A DNA stretch of 64,000 nt from Bimastos eiseni (taxonomy: Eukaryota; Annelida; Clitellata; Crassiclitellata; Lumbricidae): positions 11,992,755 through 12,056,754 of the forward strand of contig OY365822.1 of assembly GCA_959347315.1 (NCBI GenBank), read 5' to 3'. The position numbers were made by a program, and so were the translations under genes. The notes below the pieces were generated by a model. The model was not told where the DNA came from. It saw only the letters and a list, made by a program, of their open reading frames with translations, and did no database searches. Shown here piece by piece: positions 19,960-31,734 of this stretch. Positions within the stretch are counted from its first letter, which is position 1. Every line of letters starts with the position of its first letter.

Positions 19960-22455
19960 TTTTGCGTGTTATGGCGCTACAGTTTTAATTACATGTTATA
20001 AGATATTTCAAAGTCTTGTTTTTATAAGAACAGAAAATGAACGTGGAGGGATTTGTTCTAGAGACTAGGGGAGAGACGCAAAGAAATGACACACGTAATA
20101 TAATTCTACATACCTACTTGTTTTTCAATGTTGTACTCTATGTGTTTGGATTGATGCGTGCCCGCCTGCGTGTGTGAGCTGTAATCAAAGAACCGAGGCA
20201 TGAAGGGAGTGGCTCCCTAGCCCATCGTCCTTCAACCAACGAGGCCGATTTGTGCAAGGGATGAGTGCAGAGGAGGTCGTCTGTAGCAGGCGTGCGAGCA
20301 CTTGCCTGTAGGCGATTGAATAGAAACAATCCCTTCACTTCAGACAGTCGCTTCATACAGTATACAATGGAAAGGGTTCAGTTTAGTCGTGGAATTTTGT
20401 GTAGAGCAGTTGTGATAGGAATTTGGTATCAAGTGTTCGACGGAGATTCTGTCAAATGCTGTGGAGACTACAGTAAAAGCTCCTAATCAAAGAAAAGTTG
20501 ACGAACGCTCCTTGGAGATTTTACGGGCCGCGCATATTTGTTGAGTGAATTCAGGTCCCGAAGAAATGGGTAATTGACCAACATACAACGTCGGTTGCAT
20601 TCCTGTTGTATGTTGATCAGTTGTCATTTAATATCACTCAACTGACATACACAGTTCGGAACGGAACAAGGAACATTTCTCCAGTGACGTTTTCTAGATT
20701 TTGGTTCTTCGATAACAAAATCTCCGTCGAACACCAGTAACCGAACTCCAATTACAACAACGAGAGACCGGAAGACAAAAATGAAACTGGTCCGAGTGTA
20801 TTAGGGGTCATTGCATAATTAGATAATGCTGAAAATGACCGTTTTTGACCCCCGCAACCCCTCTGTAAGGCATCGTAACGTTTCCATAGACCCTCCCCAC
20901 CAACCCCCTGAGCGTTACGTATTTATTTTGAACAAAACTCACTGCAAAAATTAACCAAAACACCCACCTACGGCATTTTCGCTTAATTAGACAAGACCCA
21001 CAACATACCATTGTCAAATGCAAATAAATGGTTACTTACTTATTTATTAAAAGTCAAAAATCGACCATATATCTAATCTTTGGATCTCGTTAATATGCTC
21101 GTACGTCAAACTTTGGTCAAATGCAGCCCTGGACAACCTGGATTTGAAAAGTACGGAAGACAAAATGAGCAAAAATACGAATGCCGATTCTTGATTTTTT
21201 AAATTCCCTACGAACCTACACATTTTGTGGTGGAACCCACACGTACACACATCCACGTGTATGTGTGCGCGTGTGGGTTCCACCACAAAATGTGTAGGTT
21301 CGTAGGGAATTTAAAAAATCAAGAATCGGCATTCGTATTTTTGCTCATTTTGTCTTCCGTACTTTTCAAATCCAGGTTGTCCAGGGCTGCATTTGACCAA
21401 AGTTTGACGTAACGAGCATATTAACGAGATCCATAGATCAGATATATGGTCGATTTTTGACTTTTAATAAATAAGTAAGTAACCATTTTATTTGCATTTG
21501 ACAATGGTATGTTGTTGGTCTTGTCTAATTAAGCGAAAATGCCGTAGGTGGGTGTGGGTGTACTTTTGTACAGTTTTGAGCGAATGGTTGAATGTTGGTC
21601 AATTGGTGGTTTCCTCTTTTGTTCTCTGCTTTTCGTTGTATAATTGAAGTTCGATATCTCGTGTTCGACGGAGATTTTTAGGAGATTATGCGGAGACTTA
21701 TGCGTGTTGAAGAAGCAAAGTCTAGCGAATCTCGCTGGAGAAACGTTCCTTGTAGGTTTAACGAACGGTGCATGTCAGTTGAGTGATATCAGATCCTAAA
21801 GGCCAACTGGCCAACATACAACAGGAAAGTAACAGACGTTGTACGCTGGTCAATTGGCCTTATGTTCGGAACCTGAATTCACTCAACAAATATGCACAGC
21901 CCGTAAAATCTCAAAGGAACGTTCATCGACCTTTCTTCGATAAAGAGCTCTTACTGTATTCTCCGCAGCATTTGACAGAATCTCCGTAGAACATTTGATA
22001 CCAAACTCCTATCAAAAACGCTTTATGAAACAATAATTCAGCTGAACCGACCATATCCTCAATGTCTACTGTCTTAAGTGAAAGGATTGTTTCTATTGAA
22101 CCGAATACAGGCAGGTGCTCGTACATCTGTTACAGATGACCTCCTGAGCTGCATTCATCCCGTCCAGAGATAGGCTTGGTTGTGTGAGGTTCGTTGGGCT
22201 AGGGAACCACTCCTATCATGTCCCGGTTCGTTGGTTCCAATTCAAACACACAAGCACATAGGCACGCATCAATCCAAAGAAATCGAAGACAAACATCGAC
22301 GTATGTAGAATTATGTGTTTCGAATCTTTGTCTCTCTCCCATAAGTCTCTTGAACAAATTCCTTCACGTTTATTTACTGTTCTTATAAAAACAAGACTTT
22401 GAAATATCTTATAACATATAATTAAAACTAGTATGCCATAACATGCAAATTGTAG
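19960..22455. repeat. Giant imperfect palindrome with no spacer
   Basis: The left arm (about 19960-21256) is the reverse complement of the right arm (about 21257-22455). The centre is CACGTG at 21254-21259, flanked by near-perfect arms such as GGTGGAACCCACACG and GTGTGGGTTCCACC. Landmarks pair along the whole length: TTGAGTGAATTCAGG near 20545 with CCTGAATTCACTCAACAAA near 21880, and ATAAGATATTTCAAAGTC near 20005 with GACTTTGAAATATCTTAT near 22400. The right arm is about 90-100 bp shorter, and point differences accumulate outwards. Each arm also holds a smaller hairpin built on CAACATACAAC. No transposase is seen. It lies in the intron between the C2A and C2B exons of the synaptotagmin gene. 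Confidence 0.9.
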
Positions 22456-24224
22456 GAATTATCAATCAATCAAATAAGTTTATTTGTCAAATCAGCATGC
22501 AGGCAACAATTTACAAAGATTCCATAACATAATAGTGACGACTCTAAGCCTATTTGAAAAGGAAAGAAGTAGTAATGGGAGTGAGTAAGGAGGCTGAAAT
22601 AAACCCAGGAGACTCAATCAGGGACCAAAGGTCCCGCAAGTTAGGACCAGTTATGGAATAATAGGTATCAATTAATTAGTTTTTCGGAAGTCAATTAAAA
22701 CCAATTGTTTTGAGAAATTGTACAGTTTCCAAGATACATGTATATCGAGCGAGATCCTTTGCTACTCATACTGATATAGGTATATCATGTATATGTATAG
22801 GTTTATTGGTATAGGTATAAAGGTATATATAGGTATAGGTATAATATATTTTTAGGTACATACACTGATATAGGTATATAGGTATACTGATATAGGTCCC
22901 ATATGCACACTGTCTGGTCTATGGGAACATTTCCTCTAGTGGAATCACACTTTTGTATTTAAAGCAGATAACGAAATACTATAAAGTCATGATTGACAAA
23001 GAGTCTGTGGAGAAATGTGAAGGAGGATAGCAAGAGTTTTCTACAAGGAGTAAGCAGAGAAGGAAGTAAAGGGTAGGAATCAGCCACAAAGGACCTCCGC
23101 AACGAGGGGGAAGGGGTAGGGTAAGTGCGGACAATTACAGACGGGGTATGGGTCATGGACTGTGCGGACGTCTGCATGTGACTATGCTGAATTATCGCCA
23201 AAAGCACGTCTAATGGTAATTACTTCATAATCTTAGTCGTTTATTAGTAGCTTTAGGTTAAACTTCACATTTGAGATAATGCCATACGAAGTTGCTTACA
23301 TGCAAATAAGCGTTAATTAAATTTAAGTTTTCTTCATAGCTTTTATTCCATCTCATTCTTTTCAATAAATGTATATCAAAGAGAGATGCAGTAAAATATT
23401 TATCGGCAGTTACGATAGTGGTTGATACATGTATGATGTGGACATCCGCAAAGGAGGAGAGGGGGTGAGTGGAATGCGGACAAGGGGAGGGTGAAAAGGT
23501 TTGGATTTTGCGGACGTTCTTTATGAACGACCCCTAGGGCCATCGAAAAAGAAAGGAAGAGGAGAATGGAGAAATTATTGTTGATAATCTTGAAGCTGCT
23601 GCAGCTGGTACTACTCAATATATATTTAAGCTCAGCGTTTACTTTGGAAGATCTGGGAAATATCCCTGAGGTAAAACAATCAATTTTAGACAGCGTTGAT
23701 TCCAGGCAACAGTTGACCAGATTTGTCGTCAGGTCAGAGGTGCGACATTTGTTGCTATTAGCAACGGAAACAACCAATCAACGTTCAGCGCTGGGCCACA
23801 CGTCGACAACTATTATTCTCCGTACTAGGACTTATGGAAAACGAATAATTGCACAATGTGCTCCGAGTCCGTAAGTAAGACCTGAAATTTGCATACGGTT
23901 CATCAGAGCCACAGTTAAACACGAACGTCAACAATAGTACAAATAATCTAATTAAATGTTACGACTTTTGAAGCGCCTTAACCCGTACCACTTCTGAGGC
24001 CGCTGTGAGCGGTCAGTTTTAATGCATTTGATATAATAATTGGAGGGGTAAGGAGGTCTATTACTTACACCTGATGACGACTGCGTTTAAATGCCACGCA
24101 CACCTGTACAGTGCTATGCTTATACAAGACATAATTATTATTACCATCATTATCATTTTTATTAGCTATTATTTTTATTACTCAGCACGACCAATAGTTC
24201 CAGATCAGTGAGTCTACAACGCAC
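22456..24224. other. Intron stretch, no gene recognised
   Basis: It contains a (TATAGG)n-like tract at about 22775-22895 and two related GGACGT/GCGGAC blocks at about 23090-23175 and 23440-23535 that may be ends of another MITE. An open frame at 23566-23874 (+) has no recognisable homology and is not called. Confidence 0.4.
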
Positions 24225-24394
24225 CGCGTGACCTTTGCTGATCTGTAGGTTCTTCCAGAGCGTTTGACCACGCACAAGGTCGAAGTCTCCAAGCGGGATG
24301 CAGACCTCTCCGATGGGGTCGTCGCGGCTGAATCGGTCGTAGTCAAGAACCTGAAGGTAGAGGGTTCGAGTCAACAGTTTGTTGTACGGAAACC
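24225..24394 (-). CDS. SYT7: Synaptotagmin-7-like, second C2A exon
   Basis: On the minus strand after the acceptor AATTCTCTTCAG the exon enters in phase 1 and reads [35 protein letters not shown], then [12 protein letters not shown]. The run [20 protein letters not shown] is the third Ca2+-binding loop of C2A with all three Asp present. It is closest to synaptotagmin-7 among the family members I know. Outgoing phase 0, needed for the first C2B exon, is met by GCG/GTGCGT at 24225. The earlier AAAG/GTCACG is in the wrong phase. Confidence 0.92.
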
Positions 24395-24536
24395 CTGAAG
24401 AGAATTACACACGAACAATGCCAGCGTAAGCCCACACTGACGACAATTTTATGGTACAATTACACAGCTGTATACAATGCTATGATTAGGGTACACCTAC
24501 CGAAAATCTGAAGAACACGGCGCTGAGCAACTTTGC

Positions 24537-24850
24537 GTGAGGGACTCGCTCAGAGGTTGGTGGGTGATGAGGTCAATAAGTGGGTGGATGGTTAGGTCAA
24601 TAGGGTGGTGGGTGATTAGGTCAATAAGTTGGTGGGTGGTTAGGTCAATAGGGTGGTGGGTGGTTAGGTCAATAAGTGGGTGGGTGGTTAGGTCAAAAAG
24701 TGAATGGGTGGTTAGGTCAATAAGCGGGTGGGGTGGTTAGGTCAATCGGTGGGTGAGCGGTGGATCGGTCATTCTGTCGGTGGGTGGGTGGGTGGATCGA
24801 TGGGTTAGGTCGGTGGGTGGATCGTTCGATCAGTCAGTCCGTCAGTGGGT
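24537..24850. repeat. Tandem repeat of GGTTAGGTCAATAAGTGGGTG-like units
   Basis: About ten units of roughly 24-26 bp carry GGTGGGTGGTTAGGTCAATA with small variants. On the right they pass into (GGTGGGTGG)n. Confidence 0.9.
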
Positions 24851-24912
24851 AGGTCGCAATCTTATTTTTGAGGAATACAAATTTCTATGTCTCTGTTATT
24901 CTTTAATCGAAT

Positions 24913-24935
24913 GAAGATAGTAGTAGTAGTAGGTG

Positions 24936-24998
<63 letters not shown>

Positions 24999-25066
24999 GT
25001 GGAGTAGTTAGTAGTAGTAGTAGTAGTATTGAAGGGGCGCTATATAAATCTTTGTAATGAATGAAT
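24913..25066. repeat. (AGT)n microsatellite and L2-type tail
   Basis: About 115 bp of (TAG)n with two GGTGGAG interruptions is followed by GGGGCGCTATATAAATC and ATGAATGAAT. The tail of an L2-type insertion therefore abuts the array. Confidence 0.85.
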
Positions 25067-25637
25067 AGGCTGTCTGTGCAGAATTGTGATTATTGTATTC
25101 CCATACACCAGCTGGATAAAACGTTTCCGGTTTTAAGGAAGCCGACTTTTCATACTAAAACATTAATTACCAGACATCAGGTTTTCTTGAAAAATTAAGA
25201 AATTTTATAGTGTGCGGTAATAGCATTAAAATAGTGTAGGCCTACTGTGAAAAAGAGAAGCATTAGGAATCAGATTAGTTCAAATATCAACCTATTTTTT
25301 ATAGAATTACTGATAAATCCAATCGTCTTAAAGCCTCGGATTAAACAGGATTTTTTCATCTTATCTTTGAAGAATTAAAATTTCTGTCTGTTATTCTTTC
25401 GTCGAATAAACATATCTGTGTAGGTTTGAAATGATTACATAGGCACACACACTAGCAGGAAATAACTGAAATGCGAACTCGAATTATTCAGAATATCGCA
25501 GCATTAAAAGTTATAATTTCACTACGAAAATCGAGAGGTAAGTAGAGTTTATGTTCAGTGGCGTTTAGTGATACCAGGTTGGTGAGGATTGATGTGTAAG
25601 TTATAGAAGAGATGTCATCGTTTAGCAGGGCAAGGAC

Positions 25638-25785
25638 CAGGGGCGGCGATCCAGGGGAAGGGGGATGGAGGAGGACAGGTCTCCCCACCTTTTACGGAGA
25701 TGGGACACATCATACGTGTGCCCCCCATAATTTTCTACCCCTCTCATTGGGTGTCCCCCACCTGTCAAACGAGATCGCGGCGACA
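25638..25785. mobile_element. hAT-like MITE family A, copy 2
   Basis: It starts CAGGGGCGGCGATCC and ends near GAGATCGCGGCGAC, enclosing GTCTCCCCACCTTTTACGGA and GTGTCCCCCACCTGTC. The terminal and subterminal blocks match the complete copy at 28068-28210 in reverse orientation. Confidence 0.65.
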
Positions 25786-26550
25786 AGGACAATTCGTTTA
25801 GTTGACTTAGATAGAAAGGATAATTTGGAGTTGTCGATAATTTAACAAGTTTTTCTTATCAAGATTTACTTTTCTCAGGTGACAGTGACCAGAGAGTGCT
25901 TTAAAACATTCGCGATGTTTTCAGTAGAGAGTGATATATCGATAATTTTCGATAATGATAACAAGAAAGAGGGTAGAGGCACATTCTCTTACGAGTGAGT
26001 TGGGTATGAGACCTACATGTAGTTTGCGTTTCATGCTGGGAATAGAATTTAGGAAGAATGACATTGTCTTCTACATCAGAAACCTGAGAGAGAATTTTTG
26101 AGCGAGGACTGAACGGCAGGCGTGTGTTTGGGACCCGTAGTGAATAAGTGCTGGACAAGTGTAAATGTGGAAGAGACTGTTATGTGAAGAGAAGTGATGA
26201 GGTTTATTGCTCGAGAAAAATGAAGTGAAGGTATCAGCGACTAAGGGGAAGGAATTGGAGATTGATATAGAGTGATTAGAGATGAAGAAGAGAGTTAAGC
26301 TCAGTTGGCAGCTCTCCGCAGGATGACGCGTGTTGGAGGAGCTGGAATGGACGATTGACGAGTAGTACTTTCTCGGAAGAACTTACAGGTTTATAGTAGT
26401 CCCATATGTTTGTGGCTGATTTTAGGGTGGTGGCGGTTTTTGCTCTAGATGTGGGGTCAATGGATGACCGTCGATAGATGTGCTCAAGTTGCCAACGAAA
26501 AGCTCTTAAAGCTTTGAGGTAGGAGTTGAATCAAGATGGTGATGGTTGAG

Positions 26551-26978
26551 CAATGGCGTCGCTACCATTGAGGCGCAGATGCGCGTGCCTCCTCTGGATC
26601 ATTTATTATCTTTTTTATTGAAATATTTCTTTCCGTTGAAAAATAGCCTGAGCCGCCCGAACTTTGACAGCAGTCCCGCAGAGACTGTTGACAACTTCCT
26701 ATGATCATTCTGCGGAGACAGGTTTTCCCGCGTGTGTATTCCGTTGCATAAACTGTTATCAGCCTAGGCCTACCTACAGTAGATGTGCTATGATCTAGCC
26801 GGTGACTTCCCTCTTTGAATTTTACCACTTCTGCATGATTACGATGGCAAATGATTACTGTTACATCGTTATTTAATTTTAAAAAATCTTGAGATTAGAG
26901 AGGAGATGCAGTAGCCCATCTCCTACTCCATAATATCCAATCTACCTCCTCTGGCCTCTTATCCTAGCGACGCCACTG
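26551..26978. mobile_element. hAT-like MITE family F, complete copy
   Basis: The ends CAATGGCGTCGCTA and TAGCGACGCCACTG pair with one mismatch. The interior keeps CCTCCTCTGGATC on the left and CTACCTCCTCTGGCCTC on the right. The flanks TGGTTGAG and CGTGTGAG agree at only five of eight positions, so the target duplication is weak. A truncated relative starts at 60499. Confidence 0.65.
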
Positions 26979-27148
26979 CGTGTGAGCATGGTCGTCAGGG
27001 AGATCGGAGATTGTTGAGTTACAGCTAGACAGAAGGACGTCAAGGTAAAAAGGGTTGGTGATAATCAGTTCGAAAGTCGAGAATATTATTTGATGAAGAC
27101 TTGACGCTCATTAGAACCGGTGACACGGAAAGAATGAGTGAGAGAGTG

Positions 27149-27298
27149 CAGGGGCGTCCAGATAAGGGGGGGATCCGGAGGCAAATGCCTCCAATTTCAT
27201 GTAGAGGGGGTATTTTTTAGTCATAGAGGATATCTTGCCTTCCTGACACTTGGGACCCGGGGTTTGCCTCCATCACTCAGAGGGAATTGACGCCCCTT
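27149..27298. mobile_element. hAT-like MITE family B, copy 1
   Basis: It runs from CAGGGGCGTCCAGAT to ATTGACGCCCCTT and contains GGAGGCAAATGCCTCCAAT, TATCTTGCCTTCCTGACAC and TTTGCCTCCATCACTCAGAG. The flanks AGAGAGTG and GGACAGTG agree at six of eight positions. Two more copies are at 44253-44402 and 52787-52939. Confidence 0.8.
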
Positions 27299-27689
27299 GG
27301 ACAGTGGGTGGATTAAAAGGGCTAATTTCGAGGTTTGTCGTGATGAGGTAATGAATAATGATCGATGATGTTGAGAAGAAATGGTGTGATTCTCTCTGTG
27401 TTGACGTCCTAGAAAATGATTGCCTGATAACAGGAGATTCAGGAAGTAAGTTGCAGTCATGTCAGAGAAACATAATGTCAACAAGGATATCTAAATTTTA
27501 GCTTAGTAAAAATTACTTGTGAGTAGTAGCAGCAGGTTGATCACCCACAATTGTTTGAGATGAAGGCAACGGTACAACACCTCACCCACTCGTTCCCTGG
27601 AGGCGTAAAGCTAATGGATCTGCTTTCGGACACGTAACTCATCATCATCTCTGGTAATTACCACTTGCTCTCTGTCTCTATCTATCTGA

Positions 27690-27878
27690 CAGTCTGTCTC
27701 TCAGAATACTTACCTACCTGCCTATCTACTTACCTGCGTGTCTACCTACTTGCTTACCTGCCTACCACCATACCTACCTGCCTTACCTATATGCCTACCT
27801 ACTTACCTTCCTGCATACCTACTTACCTATATGCCTACCTACTTACCTATCTGCCTACCTACTTACCTGTCTGCCTCA
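27690..27878. repeat. CTAC/CTGC tetranucleotide-based repeat
   Basis: ACCTACTTACCTATCTGCCT and close variants are repeated, giving a period of about 20-28 bp over CTAC/CTGC/TTAC words. The predicted Tyr/Leu/Pro frames are artefacts. Confidence 0.9.
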
Positions 27879-27955
27879 CAAGCGATAACAGGGAGTCAAT
27901 TCATCGTGAAAAACAGCTGTATGTGCAAATGGAAGTAATCTATTACAATGACCAT

Positions 27956-28038
27956 CTGCCTCGGTGAAGGATCGAACCCACACTCTCCACGTTATACAGC
28001 AATGCGCCATAACCAATCAGCCACCGCGACACAAGCAT
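27956..28038 (-). mobile_element. tRNA-like SINE head fragment
   Basis: On the minus strand, GCTGATTGGTTATGGCGCAT (A-box region) is followed by GTGGGTTCGATCC (B box) at tRNA-like spacing. Only the head is recognised, and it lies next to MITE A at 28068. Confidence 0.55.
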
Positions 28039-28067
28039 TGTCTGCGCTGCTATCCGGTGTCTTCATT

Positions 28068-28210
28068 CAGAGGCGGCGATCTCGTTTCACAGGCGGGGGG
28101 CACCCGAGGATAGTGGATGGGAAATGTGGGGAGACGCATATAACGTGTCCATTCTCTGTAAAAGGTGGGGGGACTTGTCACCCTCGACCCCACCGGGATC
28201 GCCGCCTCTC
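28068..28210. mobile_element. hAT-like MITE family A, complete copy with perfect 8-bp duplication
   Basis: The 143-bp element starts CAGAGGCGGCGATC and ends GATCGCCGCCTCTC. TCTTCATT is present on both sides (28060-28067 and 28211-28218). The body carries GGTGGGGGGACTTGTCACCC. It is non-coding, and the exact duplication implies a fairly recent insertion. Confidence 0.9.
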
Positions 28211-28218
28211 TCTTCATT

Positions 28219-29469
28219 ATTCCGCAGTGACCTCGAATTTAGGTAACAATCTGTAGCAATTGCACTGAAGTTCAACCGTTCGTTAGAGGAAAAAATACCT
28301 GAGGGTATATCATATCATGTCCCTTCTGGAAATTCAAAGTACGATCCCTCTTTGACCAGAGGCTATGAAAAGAATTGGCCAAATCTTGTAATCCAGATTT
28401 TGATGCCTTTCCGTTTGGATCTGCCCGTCATAACAACGCTGTCTTCCTCTCATATTTCTCGTCAGAGTTCTTCATCCAGTAAATCCAAACGACGCTCGAG
28501 GCTGGAGCTATTATGCAGTCCGTTATCGCCTATTTATTAGGCGCAAATTATGTCTGGATTTCACAGACATTAGTGAGGGCACACCAGACATTACTTGTCT
28601 CTTAAGATCACGCTCTCGCTTCATTTCACATGAATATGCGGTCTTTTGAGAAGGTGAGGTGAGTCAAAGTAAGCTGGTGATCGAAGATAAGGCTAATTAG
28701 GTTAAATAAGAGGTAACGTGAGATGGGTACACTATAGGGTAAGGTGAGACAGCGAAGGCATAGTATCAAAAGGCCAGATTAGTCAGAGCCTCTTTTTTCC
28801 TGTTAGCCGCAGGCTACGAAATGTGATTGTAAGATAAGAGTATACAGAGACTGGCAGACAGACAGACCAAGAGAGTGATAAACAGAGAGACAGATTGAAA
28901 TAAAGAGAACGATACAGCGACACTGATTACTTATTGACTAACATGTGGACGGACAGACAGATAAACAGACAGACAGACAGAGATGTACGGACTGTGATAG
29001 AAGTCGATTCTCAGTCTATGTTTCCTGCGTTTATTTAGAGCCAACATTGAATCGCCAAGAAGCTATGTATCCTGGCATTTTTATAGAGACAACTCTGAAT
29101 CGATAAGAAACAATGTATCCTGGCATTTTTAAGAAGACAACTTCCCTTAAAGGCTAAAACAGATACAGCAGAAGCCGCGTGCCATGGATGGCTGGAGAGC
29201 TTTATCGAGACGAACACTAATTGCTCGTCAAGGGACCACTCGTAGTTTACAAAAACCTCATTAGCATTACGACGCGGTCCATGCCTACTTGAGATCCATG
29301 CCAGAGCAGGCGGACTCAGGTGCCACAGATGGAAAGCTCGCCAAGTGGCAAGAACAAGTTACGTGTCCCCAGATGGGGATGGGGTCGGCAGCCATTGGAA
29401 GATGGGTGCAGACTTAATAGATCATGGTCTACGTGTTGATAAAACACGCGTGAAAACGGCGTGGCTTTA
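28219..29469. other. Intron stretch, little recognised
   Basis: AGACAGACAGACC-type repeats lie at about 28850-28985. Two related blocks at 29030-29150 (TATGTATCCTGGCATTTTTA with GAATCGA-(C/T)AAGAA) form a tandem duplication of about 60 bp. No gene was recognised. Confidence 0.4.
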
Positions 29470-29590
29470 TATTAGACTACACACCGCCTCCTACAAACTC
29501 CTACACTTACGGTGCCAGTCTCAAACATGGACAAACGAGGAGGGCGACGCTAGTGTTCTTTGTTATCCACAGTGTCGTTTAACTGCAACT
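29470..29590 (-). mobile_element. Dispersed repeat family G, antisense copy
   Basis: ACTCCTACACTTACGGTGCC, AGTCTCAAACATGGACAAAC, GAGGAGGGCGACGC and ACAGTGTCGTTTAACTG are the reverse complement of the blocks in the other copies. Confidence 0.55.
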
Positions 29591-29639
29591 ACTGCTTCTG
29601 TTCCTATAATCAGACATTTGAGCCTGCCTCTATAGTTTC

Positions 29640-29990
29640 AGGCTACACCATCTACAGCGCTACAACACTACCCTACACTATTCTACAAAACGCAATAGTC
29701 CATGCTGCACTACAAAACTCTACATATAGTTTATGCTACACACGCTATAATATACTACACCACAGAACACTATATTGCACCATAAACGACACTATGCTAT
29801 ACTAACAACTCTACACTGCATTACAATTTACTATACCCAACTACTCGATACTATAAAACGTATATATACAGGTACGCTACATTACAATAGCAACTCTATG
29901 TCACACTACAGTACAATTTATTATGCCACACAATGCTGCACTACATACATTAGACCATGATACACTACATTACACTACGCTACATGCAAT
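29640..29990. repeat. Degenerate CTACACTA/TATAC low-complexity tract
   Basis: Words such as CTACACTATTCTACAAAAC and TATACTACACCACA repeat without fixed period. An L2-like tail (ATGGCGCTATATAAATC) follows at about 30030-30050. Confidence 0.6.
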
Positions 29991-30387
29991 ACAGGCATTG
30001 CGCTGCCTTGAAGAAGTTTCTCCCAGATGGCGCTATATAAATCTGAGATTAAAAACACTGCACAATAAAGGAGTGCAGAACATCGCTGCGTCTCGAGGCA
30101 TACACGGCTGCCAGACATAGATACTCATAGAACTCTCATGGGATACACTCGGAGATACTGCCTGCATACCAATGGTGACCATATCTCAGAGACTTTTTGT
30201 CCCAGGCTACAGCGAGATCCTATAACTTAGGACGGTGGTTTGGGATTTCATCCAATGAATTGACTGAAATACGACCAACGCCTCTTGGACTGGCACCGCT
30301 AATGAAAGAGACGGGTAACTATATGCATGCATACCGGATAGTATGCATACATATATACACACAGATGCAGTGGCATAAATGCATACA

Positions 30388-30690
30388 CAGACATACATAC
30401 ATACATACATACATACATACATACATACACACATACATACATACATACATACACACATACATACATACATACAAACATACATACACACATATACATACAC
30501 AAATACACACATACATGCATACATACATACACATATACACATATACATACATACATACATACATACATACATACATACATACATACATAGATACATACAT
30601 ACATACATACATACATACATGCATGCATACATACATACATGCATACATACATGCATACATACATACATACATACATACATACATACATAC
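30388..30690. repeat. (CATA)n microsatellite
   Basis: About 300 bp of (ATAC)n with CACATA, AAATA and ATGC variants. All long Tyr/Ile/His or Met/Cys/Val frames here are repeat artefacts. Confidence 0.95.
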
Positions 30691-31089
30691 TTGCCGTCCC
30701 ATCTCTTCGCTCTCTCACTACTCCGAATACGTCTGTTTTGTGTAATTGTTCTAACGATTATTTCGTGTCGTTCGCTGCTCTGCGGCCGTCAACAGAACAT
30801 CACAATCAACCTGAATCAGGCATTTAGCAGAGACATTCCCATACAGTGTCTGTGTGAGTTTCATGTGTCTGATGAAACCAGACACTCAATGCGAACGGGA
30901 TCAGGGGGTGGACGGAGAGAAGAGGGTCATGAGAGGCATTCTCTTCCAGGAAGGGGCTTTGAACGGCGGACGCCGGCATGGTCAATAATTGATGTAGCGC
31001 CAGGAGTAAATTCGGTTTGATCGCCTGAACGCTGGCCATCTGAGCCGAGCAAAGAGCCTGGCTACGACGATGAACGACGATTGACGGGA

Positions 31090-31440
31090 GTGGCACGCAC
31101 AGATGCGAGCACGGAAGGAGGGTGGAAGGAGGGACGGACGAAGGGACGGAGGGAGAGAGAGGTAGGGGTGGGTGGAAGGTAAGGACGGATGGAGAAAGAG
31201 ATGGAGGGAGAGATGGATGGATGGGTGGAAGGTAAGGACGGATGGAGAAAGGGACGGAGGTAAGGAGAGAGAGAGATGGAGGGATGGGTGGAAAATAAGG
31301 GGAAGGAGGAAGGGATGGAGGGAAGGAGAAGGAGGGATGGGTGGAATATAAGGGGAGGGAGGGAGGGAGGGATGGAGGGTGGGAGAAGGAGAGATGAGTG
31401 GAAGATAAGGGGAAGGAGGAAGGGATGAAGGGAGAGAGGA
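31090..31440. repeat. Purine-rich GGAGGGA/GGATGG repeat
   Basis: GATGGGTGGAA(G/A)(G/A)TAAGG followed by GGA-rich words recurs every 40-60 bp on an almost pure purine strand. It could adopt triplex structures. Confidence 0.85.
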
Positions 31441-31734
31441 GGACAATAGTTGGGTGGGTTCGTTGGTAGAAACTTGGTTTATGATTGAATTGATGGACGG
31501 ACAGACGGATGGATGGAAATATGAGTGGCTGAAGGCATGGATGGATGGATGGACGGATGCTATAACAATAATAATTATTATTATTGTCTCAGTTCTGGGT
31601 AACTTAGACTCTGAATGGAACTATAGTGAGACCCGAAACTGATTGACTCTAACGTATAGTATAAACGAACTCATGAGTCTGTATCCATGTCCGTTGGTTC
31701 ACGAATAAATATGATGATAATCATTTTTTTAAAT

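Noticed and set aside
21047..21412. Two nearly identical frames (MVEPTR... FHHKMCRFVGN) on opposite strands
   Set aside because: They are mirror images produced by the palindrome. The sequence has no recognised domain and would be intronic.
19960..22455. Assembly artefact as explanation for the palindrome
   Set aside because: The arms differ by many substitutions and by net indels of about 90-100 bp, which a read-through artefact would not produce. It remains to be confirmed with long reads.
23566..23874. Plus-strand frame of 102 residues starting MEKLLLIILKLLQL
   Set aside because: The hydrophobic start looks like a signal peptide, but the rest has no family pattern and no splice or promoter support.
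24225..24240. AAAG/GTCACG as donor of the second C2A exon
   Set aside because: It would leave in phase 1, while the first C2B exon must be entered in phase 0. GCG/GTGCGT gives phase 0.
30207..31020. Long frames rich in Tyr/Ile/His/Thr and Met/Cys/Val over the CATA array
   Set aside because: All frames of both strands are open because the repeat lacks stop codons. There is no domain and no splice context.
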